A DNA stretch of 64,000 bases from contig OY856186.1 of NCBI GenBank assembly GCA_963693315.1, positions 287,510,930 to 287,574,929 of the forward strand, read 5' to 3'. The notes beneath the pieces are model-generated. The model had not been told where the DNA came from, did no database searches, and worked only from the letters and a program-made list of their open reading frames with translations. The position numbers and the translations under genes are program-made. Positions 21,697-34,099 of the stretch are shown here, one piece after another; position 1 is the first letter of the stretch; every line of letters begins with the position of its first letter. This DNA comes from Diogma glabrata (Eukaryota > Arthropoda > Insecta > Diptera > Cylindrotomidae).

Positions 21697-23605
21697 CCAG
21701 GCAAGAAACTGCAATCGAAATCGTTTTGTAATCGATAGTTTCGAATTGGAGAAAAAGAGGCATACCTAATGTATATTGTCACCTCACTCTAATTAAAAAA
21801 TATGGCGTTTTGACATTTAAAATTGCACATCCCAGGTAGTACGTAATCGAAATTTGTAATAAGTACGGTATCGATTACATCCCAGGCAAGAAACTGTAAT
21901 CGAAATCGTTTTGTAATCGATAGTTTCGAATTGGAGAAAAGGAGGCATACCTATTGTATATTGTCATCGCACTCTAATTAAAAAATATGGCGTTTTGACA
22001 TTTAAAATTATTCATTTTTCATTTTCGTAGTCGCGCCTAAAATCTATTTGTTGATAAATTAAACAAATATAGTTAAAATATTGTATAATATAATATATTT
22101 AAACAGTAAGTACATTTTTAATGTTATGTATATATAAGAAAATGTGTTATCTGTCTAGACTAGATTTATTTTTATCATAACATAGCCTATAATTTGAATT
22201 TACAGCATTTATCAATTTGATATATACATCTATAAACTATTTCTTTTAATGGTATTTTTTCTCATTTCAGGTTCACATTTTGATATATACATCTATATTT
22301 CTAAAACATTTTCTTTTAATGGCACTTTTTCTCATTTCAGGTTCCCATTCACATTTATAGGTTTTTTTAAGTTTTTTATATTTAGTTTTAATAAAAAAAT
22401 GTAAAATATGTATTTTATATTATAATAAATAAATTTATCAATTAATATTAATACAAATATTTTAAAACACAACCAAAAATACGTACGATACTCTAAACTT
22501 TCAATTACATTGTCACTAGTAGTTTCGATTTTGTATCGAAACAGGTTACGATTAAGTCTCGATTACATGTTTCGATTAGGTATCGATAATAGTTTCGATT
22601 TGGTATCGATCACATATTCGCTTACTAGGGCGAACACGTTGTTCTAAATGTAATCGATACAGTATCGAAGCTAAATCGAAACATGTTTCGATTATATGAT
22701 TGCATGTAATTGATACCGCATCGATTACAAATCAATTACGTACTACCTGGGATGTAATCATGTTGTCGAAACATGTTTCGATTTAGTTTCGATACTGTAT
22801 CGATTACATTTAGAACAACGTGTTCGCCCTAGTAAGCGAATATGTGATCAATACCAAATCGAAACTGTAATCGATACCAAATCGAAACATGTAAACGAAA
22901 CTTAATCGAAACCTGTTTCGATACAAAATCGAAACTACTAGTGGCAATGTTATCGAAAGTTTAGAGTTATTTTTGTTTGTGTTAATTTAAAATATTTGTA
23001 ATAATTTTTATTAATAAATTTATTTATTATAATATAAAAAACATTTTACATATTTTTGTTAAATCTAATTACAAAAACATAAAAAAAAATATAAATGTGA
23101 ATGTGATTCTGAAATGAGAAAAAAATACATTAAAATAAATAGTATTTAGAATTATAATTATATATGTATATCAAAATGTGAACCTAAAATGAGAAAAAAA
23201 ATATCATTAAAAGAAATATTTTATAGAAATATAGATGTATTTATCAAATCAATAAATGCTGCAACTTCAAATTATAGGTTATATTGTATGATGAAAATAA
23301 AATTAAAATAATTATAGATCGAATGCATATTTTCTTATATATACATTAAAAATGTACTTACTGTTGAAATATATTATATTATATTCACAATATTTTAACT
23401 TTATATTTGTTTAATTTATCAACAAATACATTTTACGCGCGACTATGTCTATGATATATATGTCGATGATATATGCAATTTTAAATGTCAAAACGCCATA
23501 TTTTTTAATCAAAGTTAGATGACAATATACTTTAGGTATGCCTCTTTTTCTCCAATTCGAAACTATCGATTACAAAACGATTTCGATTACAGTTTCTTGC
23601 TTGGG
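21697..23605. mobile_element. Long inverted-repeat element (CCCAGGCAAGAAACTG ends) plus a partial copy
   Basis: A full element runs from CCCAGGCAAGAAACTGTAAT at 21881 to CAGTTTCTTGCTTGGG ending at 23605. Its arms are similar over about 700 bp each, around a centre rich in ATCGAT/TTTCGAT motifs (22500-22930). A truncated copy of the left end precedes it at 21697-21825. A nested pair of CCCAGGTAGTACGTAAT ends (21833, and complement at 22733-22751) suggests a second family inside. No transposase frame is visible. Confidence 0.65.
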
Positions 23606-24257
23606 ATCCCAAGGGTTGTGAAATTGTGTCATTTGTCCATGGTTATAAAAACGCAGCCTTAAATTGTAAAAAATTATACGTTGATCTGCACAATAACCGA
23701 ACTCTCACTAAAAAGATCTAGTACACACTGATTTTATCGATTAGAGAACCATCCATCAATCGTACGTAAAATTCCAATCTAGTAATTTCATTTTTAATAT
23801 TATTGTATAAAAAGTGCGAATAAACTTGTTTTAAAATTTACGCTTTTCTTTCTTAAAAATAAATAAACAATTTGCAAATTTAAATTAAGGGAAAATATAT
23901 TACAGACAGGTTAGTATCTGTTTTAATCTAAATACATAGTTTTTGTTTTCTTACATTTTCAATTGTGGAAACTATGTCAATTTGAAATTCTCCATAAAGT
24001 CGTCACATTTTTATCAAGTATTGATATTTCTTTTATTATTTTTAATTATCATAAAACTTTATGAGTTTTGTAATTAAAAACTAAATTATCGTGGTAATTC
24101 TCACGGTAATTTTAATGTTTTAGGAGTAAAAGTTGTGTTAAGATCTATCTATGGGTTAACCTTAAATCAAAACTTTCTCATTACATATTTGACGTGTGGC
24201 ATTTGATCTACAGAATCATTTTAGTAATATTGATCTTATGTTTTTATTAATGCAGAC
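23606..24257 (+). promoter_or_regulatory. Probable ZNF706 upstream region with 5' leader intron
   Basis: The ZNF706 start codon follows an acceptor-like TTTTTATTAATGCAG (ending 24255) by only two bases, so a noncoding first exon is likely. A good donor CAG|GTTAGT lies at 23909/23910. Promoter elements cannot be picked out; the assignment rests on the splice-site pair and position. Confidence 0.4.
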
Positions 24258-24565
24258 ATGGCACGCGGACAACAAAAAATTCAATCGCAACAAAAACAAG
24301 CGGAAAAATCGGCTAAAGCAAAAAAACAACAGGGACACAGTGCATCAGCTCAGAAACAAGCAGCCCAAAAAGCGTTGGTCCATAATTGTGCTATATGTAA
24401 AGTAAGCTAGTTTTTCAAATTATGATTATATTTATAATTCAATAATATTAATTTACTTAATTTGAATTTATCAAGGCTCAAATGCCAGATCCTAAAACAT
24501 ACAAACAACATTTTGAAAATAAACATCCTAAAAATGAAATGCCACCAGAATTAAAAGAATTCTAA
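24258..24565 (+). CDS. ZNF706: ZNF706-like small zinc-finger protein
   Basis: Two exons, 24258-24401 and 24476-24565, join in phase 0 across a 74-nt GT-AG intron to give 77 residues. The product begins MARGQQKIQSQQK, has a Lys/Gln/Ala-rich disordered N-terminal half, then one C2H2 finger (Cys44, Cys47, His60, His65) with MPDPKTYKQHFENKHPK and a short acidic tail PPELKEF. Length and sequence match the animal ZNF706 family (76 residues in human), whose N-terminus is of the 4F5/SERF type. Vertebrate ZNF706 has been linked to repression of Klf4; a role in insects is not established. The gene looks complete and intact. Confidence 0.95.
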
Positions 24566-25195
24566 CATTTTATCGGATAAAGGAGAATATAGAGAAGAAG
24601 AATGTATTAAATGTTTTTTAAATATATAAAAAGTTTTTCCAGAGAAATATCAATGTAGAAAAATTTTGATTACCTTTTGTTATTTTTCGATCACGGATTG
24701 TCTGGCAAAACACTAATATCCAGGGAATAATTGGTATAAACTTTCACTATTTTCAGTTTTTTGAATAAATTATTAGTTTTTGTTCTTTTTTATAAATCTT
24801 TTTTTGTTTTTTACTCTTGTTTCGATAGAAAATTAGAACAAGAAAAATAATTTGTTTCCCTCATTTTAATATTATTTGTAACTTAATTTTTTTATAAAAA
24901 AGTATTATATGCAATGGAATAAAATACTAACAAATAATGTTGATACTATTAAATTACTATTAATTAATTTTTTTTGCTTAAATTTTCCCCTTTATATCTG
25001 GCCGATTTCAACGTAAAAGAAATATTTGAATTTTTTTTGGCAAGGAGTAATCTAGTAGAGAATTATTAAACTCACTCATTTGTTTAAAGTTTTATTAATT
25101 GGTTACCATAGTCTTTATATTTATTTATTTGAAACAAATAAACAAGCATTTAATTGAACAACTTTTTCAATTGAACGTAACCAGAATCTCATAAA
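24566..25195. other. Intergenic between ZNF706 and CFAP52
   Basis: ZNF706 3' UTR with a possible AATAAA near 24764, then AT-rich sequence leading to the CFAP52 start. No ORF or repeat is recognised. Both genes are on the plus strand, 630 bp apart. Confidence 0.5.
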
Positions 25196-27543
25196 ATGTG
25201 CGATCTTGAAAAACTTAACGTAAACGAATTAGAAATCATATCAATCTTTGGGTTTGATGGTCAAATACAAGGTGGCTTGAAAGTACATCCAGATGGTATA
25301 CATATTTTATTTCCTCTAGGAAATAAAATTTCCATTTTGAATTTCGAAACAAATAAACAGAAATTTTTATGTGGTCATACGCATACGATTTCGTATATGG
25401 ATATATCGTCAAGCGGAAGTATGATTGCGTCTGGACAAATAAATCATATGGGCTTTCGAGCTTATATTATTATATGGGATTGGAAAACATTACAAGAAAC
25501 AGCAAGGCATGAGCTTCACAAAGTTCGAGTAGAATCGATTGCATTCAATTGCGATGAAAAGTATTTGATCAGTTTGGGTGGAAGAGATTGTGGACAAATT
25601 TTAGTTTGGGATATTGAGAAAGGGTAATCTTGGTAGTTTTTTTCGATTATTTAATTCAAAATGCTTTGTTTTTTCTTTGTTCTAAGAGGTGCTTTGTGTG
25701 GAGCTCCAGCAACAAAAGAAACAACTGGCGATGCGACACGATTATGCAAGTTAAATCGACGCAATGCAGTTTTTATATCTGGAGGTCAACAAAACTTAAG
25801 ATTATGGTGTATTGATAAAGAATCACGAAAATTGTCGGTTCAAGATGTAGCAGTTGGAAAATTACGTCGAGATTATACATCAATTTGTATCAATTCTCGA
25901 GATGAATTAATGTATGTTGGTACTATGAGTGGAGATGTTGTAAAAGTTCGTTTGAACTGCCATCATGATCCAGAAGTCATTCAAAGAGAAAAACATCCAA
26001 TACTGTTAGGTTGTTTTGCTCGGCATAATCCAAAGAAACCGCCGGGCAAAGATTGTGAAAAATATACAAATGGTGTTCGGGATTTGATTATTCTTCATTC
26101 TGGACAACTTGTGATTGGTGCCGGTGATGGCACCATTGAACTTGTTGAAGAACGAAATGTTAATAATAAGGAATATGGAAGTCCAACTTGGCCACAATTT
26201 AAAACATTGAAACGATGTAAGGTAAATGGAGCGGTTTCGTCTATGTGTTTAATGGGACTCGACATGCTGATCATTGGAACAGAAACAAGCGAAATTTATT
26301 CATTAAAAGTTTCATTGTTTGAGCTGAAATTATTAAAAACATGCCATACAAGTGCAGTTTATGATATAGCATTTCCCAATAACTTATCAGTTGTATTTGC
26401 AACAGCATCATATCAATCAGTTCGTATATGGTCTACGACAAAAATGCAAGAACTTTTAAGAATTATGGTTCCAAATTTTTCATGTGCCGCTTTGATATTT
26501 TCTCCCGATGGCAAAAGCATTATATCCGCATGGAACGATGGAATCATTCGATCATTTACTCCACTAACTGGAAAGTTAATTTTTGCAATTCTACATGCCC
26601 ATAACAAAGGTAAGTAGCGGATATGTTTTTCTGGATTTTTTTTATTATAAAACTTTCTAAGGTTGTTCTGCTGTGACAATATCATCAAGTGGCAGAGTTT
26701 TGGTGACAGGAGGCTGTGAGGGACAAGTTCGAGTTTGGAAAATTGAACCGCATAAACAATCTTTAGTTGGAGTTTTGAAAGAACATGTTGGACCAATTGG
26801 AACTGTACGTTTTAACCGATTTGATACCGAAGTTGTGTCATCCTGTACTGATGGAACTTGTATAATTTGGGATATTTTAAGACTAGCGCGAAAACATGTT
26901 TTATTCGCAAATACTCAATTCACATGTGCTCTATATAATCCATCAGGGGTGCAAATCCTTGCTACTGGCTCCGATCGACGAATAAGTTATTGGGAAGTTT
27001 ATGATGCAAGTTTAGTTCGTGATATTGAAGCATCTGCCAAAGGTGCTGTCAATAGTGTGGATATAAGTTGTACAGGTGAATATTTTATTTCAGTTGGAAA
27101 TGATCAAATAGTGAAGGTTAGTAATTTATAAAATATAAATCAAACTAAGCCATGAATATTTCTATCACACTTAGTTCTGGAATTACCAACAAGCTGTACC
27201 TTTATGTGCTGGTTATGGACATGCAGCAATAATAACTGTTGGTAAAATAAGTCCGTGCGGACGATTTATTGTCACAGGCAGTGCAGATGGTGCTGTATTT
27301 ATATGGAAAATTCCCGATGATTACTTACCAAAAACCTCACATGCAGTTTCGGCACCACAATCTGCAAAAAGTGACAGTAGTATTCGATCGAAAAAGAGCC
27401 AAAGAAGTTCCAAATTGTGTGAGAATATATCAGAGTTAGAGTTGTGTCGAGGCGATCAACCAGTTTTATGTACCGAATGCCCTGTTGAGGACTGCAAGAA
27501 TTTCAAATCATCGACCAAATCGAGTGTCAAATCTTTTAAATAA
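25196..27543 (+). CDS. CFAP52: CFAP52 (WDR16) cilia and flagella associated WD-repeat protein
   Basis: Four exons (25196-25623, 25687-26609, 26662-27116, 27175-27543) with tiny GT-AG introns of 63, 52 and 58 nt join in frame to 724 residues. The protein is WD repeats throughout, with family hallmarks MGFRAYIIIWDWK, LCGAPA, LLRIMVPNFSCAALIF, GKSIISAWNDG and DGTCIIWD. CFAP52 is a microtubule inner protein at the inner junction of axonemal doublets, so in an insect it is expected mainly in sperm tails or ciliated sensory cells. The start codon follows the family N-terminus (LE..SIFGFDGQIQGGLKVHPDG). The WD part ends near VFIWKIPDDYL; about 75 further residues form a Ser/Lys-rich tail with two Cys pairs, longer than the human protein (620 residues). 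No disruption is seen. Confidence 0.96.
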
Positions 27544-27673
27544 TTCTGGATATATTTCCACTTCAAATTATATATTTAGAAAAATTTATTTTTGATATTA
27601 TAAAATAATTTTATAAAAATGATTGCATTTACTTTCAATACGAAAGGTTAATTTGTTCAAAATATCTTCAGCT

Positions 27674-29299
27674 CTATTTATTTAATAATTTCTTAATATA
27701 TTGATCAATAATTATTCTAGCATTTTTTAAATTTCTACTGTCACTATCACGTGGTTCGTACATATTTGCACAATGAGCTGTCCCATTTATATATAATGTT
27801 TGTAAGTTTATATCATTTGATTTAGTTAATCCCAATGCATGCCATGGATCTATCGTGCCATGGACATAAATAACATTTGTTGTTGCTGGATTCAGTCCAC
27901 CATAATAACTGTTAGTGTATTTTATAGATCTAGTCAAAAAATCTGCATTGAACTTTGTTCCATAAACATCTTCACATTGTTTGATAAAGAAATTTAAAGG
28001 AAATTTATCATTAAAAATCGAATTAGAACTTTCTGACGTTTGATAAAACCCAAATTCATTACATGTTTGATAAGTCCATTGTCGATCACCTTTCGCAACG
28101 TCACTTAGCCATGACGTATTTTTTAGATCTTTTATCATTTTATCATATGTATAATCTAAACATGCTGCATTGTTTGTTAATAACATTAGTTCATTCACCT
28201 CAGCTAAACGATTGATTGGCGGCCCGATTGTCTTATTCACCATAATGTTGCAAACTTCATCGATTGTGACTTTAGCATTGGGACTGTTATCTTTATTATA
28301 TTGTACAACTCCAGCAAAATTACTTGCAATATTTTCATATAAATTTGTTACATCCATAATATTTTCAATCGATTTTTCGATCGGAGTACATAATTTAAAT
28401 TTTAAATCCAAACTTCTTTGACCAATCATATGTTTCAAAAGAATATCAATTTGAGAAAACCCTTTTCTAACAGCTATAACACAATCTTCGGAATATGTAC
28501 CAAGCGATTGTTCGACAACATTATAATACTCTACAAAATCGGCTTGCGCCAGTAATGGTCCACTTGAACTTATAGCGCCATAAACTAAATTTGGATATTT
28601 TTGGCGAAGCCATGCAGCTAATGATCCTGGATACGAACCACCAAATACAATCCATTTTTGTTGATCAATATTTATGGAATATTGTTTATTCATTTCTTCA
28701 ATAAAATGAGCTAAATCAGCTAAAGCTTGTTGGGATGTTAAGTATATTAAATTTTCAATTGAAATATCCGATGTTGGATGACTTTTCCCATAAAAGCGAT
28801 GTTCCAATTGAAAACACAATGCATTATATGTTTTGGCATAATGTATCCAAGCTCCTTCGACCATCCATTTTGGTTTTGCTTCTCCTTCACCGCCTATCAT
28901 TAAAAAAATTGGACTCCCAGGCGTATAAAAATTTGAATTGGTAAAATAACGCTGAAATCAAAATAAAATTATTCTGCAATTACTGTATTATTCTGGGAAA
29001 GTATGGGCCTGTTTGCTATCGTTTTACTAATAAATAAATAAAAACTGCATTTATAGAATACAAATTTTTACGAATAATCACACCTGTTTCCAAGTGATGT
29101 TATTTCTTGTATCGAAATGATCTAGAATTTGATCAAACCATGAATCCGGGGGAACATGTATTGATTTTAATGTTTCAACACTTGGATCACCCAAACTACC
29201 ACCTTCATATCTACCATTCCGGAATTTTACTAATCCATTACAATTACATATATTTATAATTAAATTTGCTGCCAGGAATATAAAATGAAAACCTTTCAT
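27674..29299 (-). CDS. Secreted S28-family serine peptidase (PRSS16/K12H4.7-like)
   Basis: Exon 1 (29299-29084) and exon 2 (28951-27674) are separated by a 132-nt GT-AG intron in phase 0 and give 497 residues. The first about 22 residues are a hydrophobic signal peptide (FHFIFLAANLIINI). The mature start has the family's WFDQ.LDHFD motif and WKQRYF across the splice. Catalytic residues fit peptidase family S28: Ser178 in GGSYPGSLAAW, Asp440 in DPWHALG and His465 in GTAHCANMY; HRFYGKS is also typical. Relatives are lysosomal or secreted prolyl-directed or thymus-type peptidases, and insect members are often gut or salivary enzymes. Its 3' end faces CFAP52 across 130 bp. The ORF is intact; the exact substrate is unknown. 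Confidence 0.94.
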
Positions 29300-29460
29300 T
29301 TTGTTGAGTTTATTTGTTAGCTTTTTCCAATTATTTTAATTCACTAACCAATGATGTTTAAACTGTTAGTCGTTACTGTAGGTCAGAAACGTCAAAAATG
29401 TGTATTGGGTAATTATTGCTGAATAGTGATTATTAGACGTACCGAAACCTCCTATATTTA

Positions 29461-29884
29461 GGCTGTTTTCTAAACCAAAACTTATTTGAAACTTATTTGT
29501 GGAGACTCACTTATTTGAATAAGTAACCTAAATAGGTGACTTATTTGAAATTTTTTTTTCATAGAAAAATCTAATTCGATTTGACAGTGTCAAATATTTT
29601 TATGTTTGTTTACAAAATGGTTTCAAGCAATAAAATTTCTTTTTCGATCCCTAATAAAATAATGTAGTAATTTAAAATGAAAAAAAGAAGTTTTGTAAAC
29701 TCTTTAATTGATCAAATTAAATAAATCGTTCTAATTAAATTTATTTTCGAATTTGCTTTTTGTTGCTGTCAAAATAAGAAAGCTAAATCATTTAGAATAG
29801 CTTTTAAATACTTATTTAAAATGGCGGTGAATAAGTAAGTCTACATAAATAAGTTTCAAATAAGTCGTCGTTTAGAAAACAGCC
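29461..29884. mobile_element. MITE G with TTA duplication (Harbinger-type)
   Basis: Ends GGCTGTTTTCTAAAC and its complement extend into a shared ACTTATTTGAAACTTATTT, a terminal inverted repeat near 40 bp with small gaps. TTA flanks both sides (29458-29460 and 29885-29887). It lies 160 bp upstream of the S28 peptidase start and could supply or disturb regulatory sequence there. Confidence 0.75.
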
Positions 29885-29887
29885 TTA

Positions 29888-30948
29888 ACTCCATAATTTG
29901 ACTCCATATTTAAAAAAAAGTCCAAGCGGCAGGTATATCCGCTAGAAATAGGTAGATTTCGGGATCAGACAATTTTGTGTACAAGTAGAATTAGATGTAT
30001 CAGATTAGTTTAAACAAAAAAAATTATTACAAACAGAATTATCAAACGGACTTTTAAAAATAAAATTATTTATGAGCAAACCGCAGGAGGGATCGATTTT
30101 GATCGATTATGATCAATGTTGATCTACGGGTCTGACTACCCTGCGTACTCCAGTCCATGTCATTGACATACGAAATAGCGTGAGATATCACATAGCTGGG
30201 TAGCGTTCCGTAGTGGTACCGCTCATTAGCTCTTCCGAGGAATCAGACCAACACGTAATTATGTGTGGGTTTTGTGCCTCGATTGAGGTGGTGAGCGGTG
30301 CATCTGGGGTGCGCTTCATTATTTGCAATTAGTTTTGTTTTGTTTTCTGCAAATTTCTCACAATTTGTTTTTCACTTATTATTTTGTTATTATTTCTTCA
30401 TCTTATCATGAAATATTGGCCTATTGCTTATTTTATTGTATGATAGGATTTTTTGCTTAGTTATCCATTTTTAATAAAACATAAAAAATTTAATAGTTTT
30501 TGGGGTGTTTTGATGATCCTTCCAGATTTAGAAACTCGTTGATTGGGGATAATAACAGTGTTATGACACAATTGATCGTGTTATCTAACAAGTAGTATTT
30601 ATAAGAGAGTCTACACCCCACTCCAGAACGAGTTCAGGTTCTGTACTGGTGCATTGGAGAAAATGTATGCTTTGGTAGTGAGATTTAATAATCAACGAAC
30701 AGTCAAAGATACGTTTCCTTCGATCGCCACACTGGTCTATTTTTTTTCCCTTATAAACTGACAACTTGGTACTCCTAAAATTCAACATCCGCAAATACAC
30801 ATAACAACAACTTAGTACAACGACAATACATTACCTGGTTCATTATCCATTCAATTGATAACATTATACAGAACCTATTAATCGCGTTACTCCAACTACA
30901 CGTCGTGTAGATTCACGTTTGTTCAATTTATTTTTAATATTGACCCTG
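29888..30948. other. Intergenic with dispersed repeat H
   Basis: 29920-30070 is repeat H (GGCAGGTATATCCGCTAGAA core), repeated at 31546-31700 inside the TTAA-flanked element. 30080-30320 is GC-richer with repeated GATCGATTTTGATCGAT motifs. No ORF with a recognisable domain is found up to 30948. Confidence 0.45.
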
Positions 30949-30965
30949 TTAACCTTCGCGTGAAC

Positions 30966-32162
30966 GGAAATTTTTAGCTACTGATATGAACAGTATCTAC
31001 CCCGGTAGATATTACATAAATCATAATATCTACAAACGTAACTGTGTATTTATTTTACTTTTGTGTAAGCATACAATAAAAGCATATAGTTAAAAATAAA
31101 GTTACTTGTTTTTCACAGTGACCAGTAAAAATTTTCATATAAGAAAAAAGGAAAAAAATATCTACCCGGGTAGATATTTGTTTTCTTACGTAATATCAAC
31201 TTACATAATATCAACAAACGTGTAATAATATCAAACGTGTATTAATATCATAATATCATTTTGCTTTTGTGTAAACATACAATAAAAGCATATATTTAAA
31301 AATAAAGTTCCTTGTTTTTAACATTGCCCAGTAAAAATATTCATATAAAACCCAAGGTAAAAATATCTACCCGGGTAGATATTGTTTTCTTGCGTAAAAA
31401 CAACCATAAAATCAAAAAAAAGTGTTAAAAGGAAGTCCAAAATATTTTTTTCTCAAATTTTGCGAAATCAATTTAAAAATTAGTCACATAGCTGAACAGG
31501 CATGATGATTGGTTAAAAACTCATAAAGTTATTGGATTACAAAAAAGTCCGAGCGGCAGGTATATCCGCTAGAAATAGGTAGATTTCGGGATCAGACAGT
31601 TATGTGTACAATTAGAATCGGATTTATCAGATTACTGTTTCTTATAACACTAATTAAAAACAGAGGTATTAAACAAACTTTAAAAATAAACATTATTTTA
31701 TACAGTTTTTGGGCTCTAGGCACTTAACCTGTACCCCGATATGGCCAATTGTCAAACATATTCAGGAGACTGTTTGCCGCAACATACCTAGAAAATATTT
31801 TTAGCGTAAGTAAAAAAATGCGACCGTGAGAGTGCCGCTAAATGCCGTTGTACTTCACGCAGTTTATTGCAGATAGCTAAAGAACTTTTTACTGCAGATG
31901 TTTGGTTTTTTAAAAAATGATAGAAATATATTCAAATAATTAATATTTATAAATTTTGTTTACATATTTCGCCCCAAACGGCCGTTATAACGCTTTGTTT
32001 TTGAGAGTTTTAAGGCTCTAGACTCTTAACCTGTACCCGGATATGGCCAGTTGTCGAACTTATCCAAGAGATTGTTTGCCGCAACACGCTCAGAAAATAT
32101 TTTTGGTCTAGGTCGAAAAATGCGACCGTAAGAGTGCCGCTAAATTCCGTTATACCTCATAT
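30966..32162. repeat. Tandem subterminal repeats left of the (TA)n tract
   Basis: Two or more copies of a roughly 200-bp unit (core ACATACAATAAAAGCATATA, then the ATCTACCCGGGTAGAT palindrome) lie at 31040-31180 and 31255-31385. A repeat H copy follows at 31546, then two copies of a unit with AATGCGACCGT(G/A)AGAGTGCCGC at 31700-31855 and 31995-32155. No coding sequence is seen. Confidence 0.6.
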
Positions 32163-32361
<199 letters not shown>

Positions 32362-32626
32362 TGGCGGATTAAGAGTTCAGGGGGCCCTGGTGCGGGTAAA
32401 TTTTTGGGGGCCCTTTTTCCTCATTTTCCAAAATTGATTACTAAATAAAACGGTCATCAGCTTCGAAAAAAACCCTAGTAAATTAAAGTATTTTCAAAAA
32501 TTCATTTTGATGGCTAAAAAACAGAACTGATTTTTTGATGATTCAAAACTGCATGTCTGAAATCAGAACTGCGAAAAACGATAACAATTACACCCTTAAA
32601 AAATCTCTGAAATAGAGTATATAACA

Positions 32627-33909
32627 GGTCGTTCAATAAGTCCGTAGGATAAGTAAGAAAAAAACAACCATTTTGACAAAACTCGATTTTTTTATTCAGT
32701 TATTCATAGTTGCCTGCGAGGGCGATACAACGAGTATAGCGATTTTCCAACTTTTCTATACCACTTTTATAGTACGATTTCTCTTTCTCGTCAAAATAGG
32801 CCTCAGTTTCAGCGATTACTTCATTATTGGACTTAAATTTCTTTCCAGCAAGCATTCTCTTGAGATCTGAAAACAGGAAAAAGTCGCTGGGGGCTAAATC
32901 TGGAGAATATGGTGGGTGGGTAAGCAATTCAAAGCCCAATTCATTCAATTTTGCCATCGTTTTCATCGATCTGTGACACGGTGCATTATCTTGGTGAAAC
33001 AACACTTTTTTCTTTTGCAAATGTGGCCGTTTCTTTGCGATTTCAGCCTTCAATCGATCCAAAAGTTCACAGTAATACTCGCTGTTGATGGTGGTTCCTT
33101 TTTGGAGATAGTCGATGAATATTATTCCGTTCGTATCCCAAAATACAGACGCCATCACCTTACCGGCCGACTGTTGCGTCTTTGCTCGCTTTGGATTCGG
33201 TTCGTCGACTGCTGTCCACTCAGCTGACTGTCTTTTGGATTCTGGTGTGTAATTGTGAAGCCATGTCTCATCCATTGTCACATATCTACGATAGAATTCC
33301 CTTTTATTGCGGTTTAACAGTGCCAAAGACTCCTCCGAAGCATCGATTCGTTGTTGTTTTTGGTCGACTGTGAGGTCACGCGGCACCCAATTTGCACAGA
33401 GCTTTCGCATACCCAAATGTTCATGTAAAATGGTAAAAACACTACCATCTGCTACCTTTACAATGTCAGCTATTTCGTGCACCTTCAATTTGCGATCGTT
33501 CATAACCAATTTGTGGATTTTTTTATGTTTTCTGGAATAACAGCCTCATTTGGGCGTCCACTGCGCTCTGCATCTTTTGTGCTGGTATTTAAATTCAGCC
33601 ATCCACTTCTCTACCATTTGTCTCGATGGAGCAGAGTTTGGATAATGTTTATCAAGCCATTGTTTGGTTTCCACTGTATTTTTTTTCATCAAAAAGCAAT
33701 GCTTTATTAAAATTCGAAATTCACTTTTTTCCATTTTTTTTCAAAAACAAAAGTTGCTTCACACAAAATGCTATAACTCACGAATAAATAGTCAGATTGC
33801 TGTCAAATTTATACACGTATCGTTTGAAGGTTAGTACTAAATAAAAATCATATGGAAAAAATTCTAGTAACGCCATCTATGTGTCATCCTACGGACTTAT
33901 TGAATGACC
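32627..33909 (-). mobile_element. mariner element nested in the hAT
   Basis: Inverted ends GGTC(G/A)TTCAATAAGTCCGT continue as AGGAT on both sides; the right flank is TA, the left CA (probably a mutated TA). The length of about 1.28 kb is typical for mariner. The single transposase frame runs on the minus strand and is damaged. Confidence 0.9.
32700..33734 (-). pseudogene. mariner DD34D transposase, frameshifted
   Basis: Translation from ATG at 33734 gives a typical mariner helix-turn-helix N-terminus (62 codons), then at least two frameshifts between about 33590 and 33505, then a 269-codon frame to 32700. The catalytic region is intact: first Asp in VTMDETWLHNY, second in HQDNAPCH, third in YSPDLAPSDFF with exactly 34 residues between the last two. 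WVPRDLT and the C-terminal GKKF segment are also present. With the frameshifts it cannot make full transposase. Confidence 0.92.
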
Positions 33910-34099
33910 TAGTACAATGTGTATCATGAATTGATTCTCTAGTTCAAACGATACTCTTGCAGCAGTTTTTAACTATGGGTTCCATTGTTTTCAAATAAAT
34001 AATTCCAAATAAAATTTTCGATTTCTCTATTTTGCAATCTAAAAGCAATAATCTATTCGAATATTTTAAAAAAAATAAATTATATTATAAAGAAAATAA

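Noticed and set aside
24196..24405. Plus-strand 69-codon ORF overlapping ZNF706
   Set aside because: It is a different frame over the Lys/Gln-rich exon; the ZNF706 frame matches a known family across a spliced intron.
30080..30320. tRNA- or SINE-like GC-richer stretch
   Set aside because: No convincing A and B box pair or cloverleaf could be formed, so no RNA gene is called.
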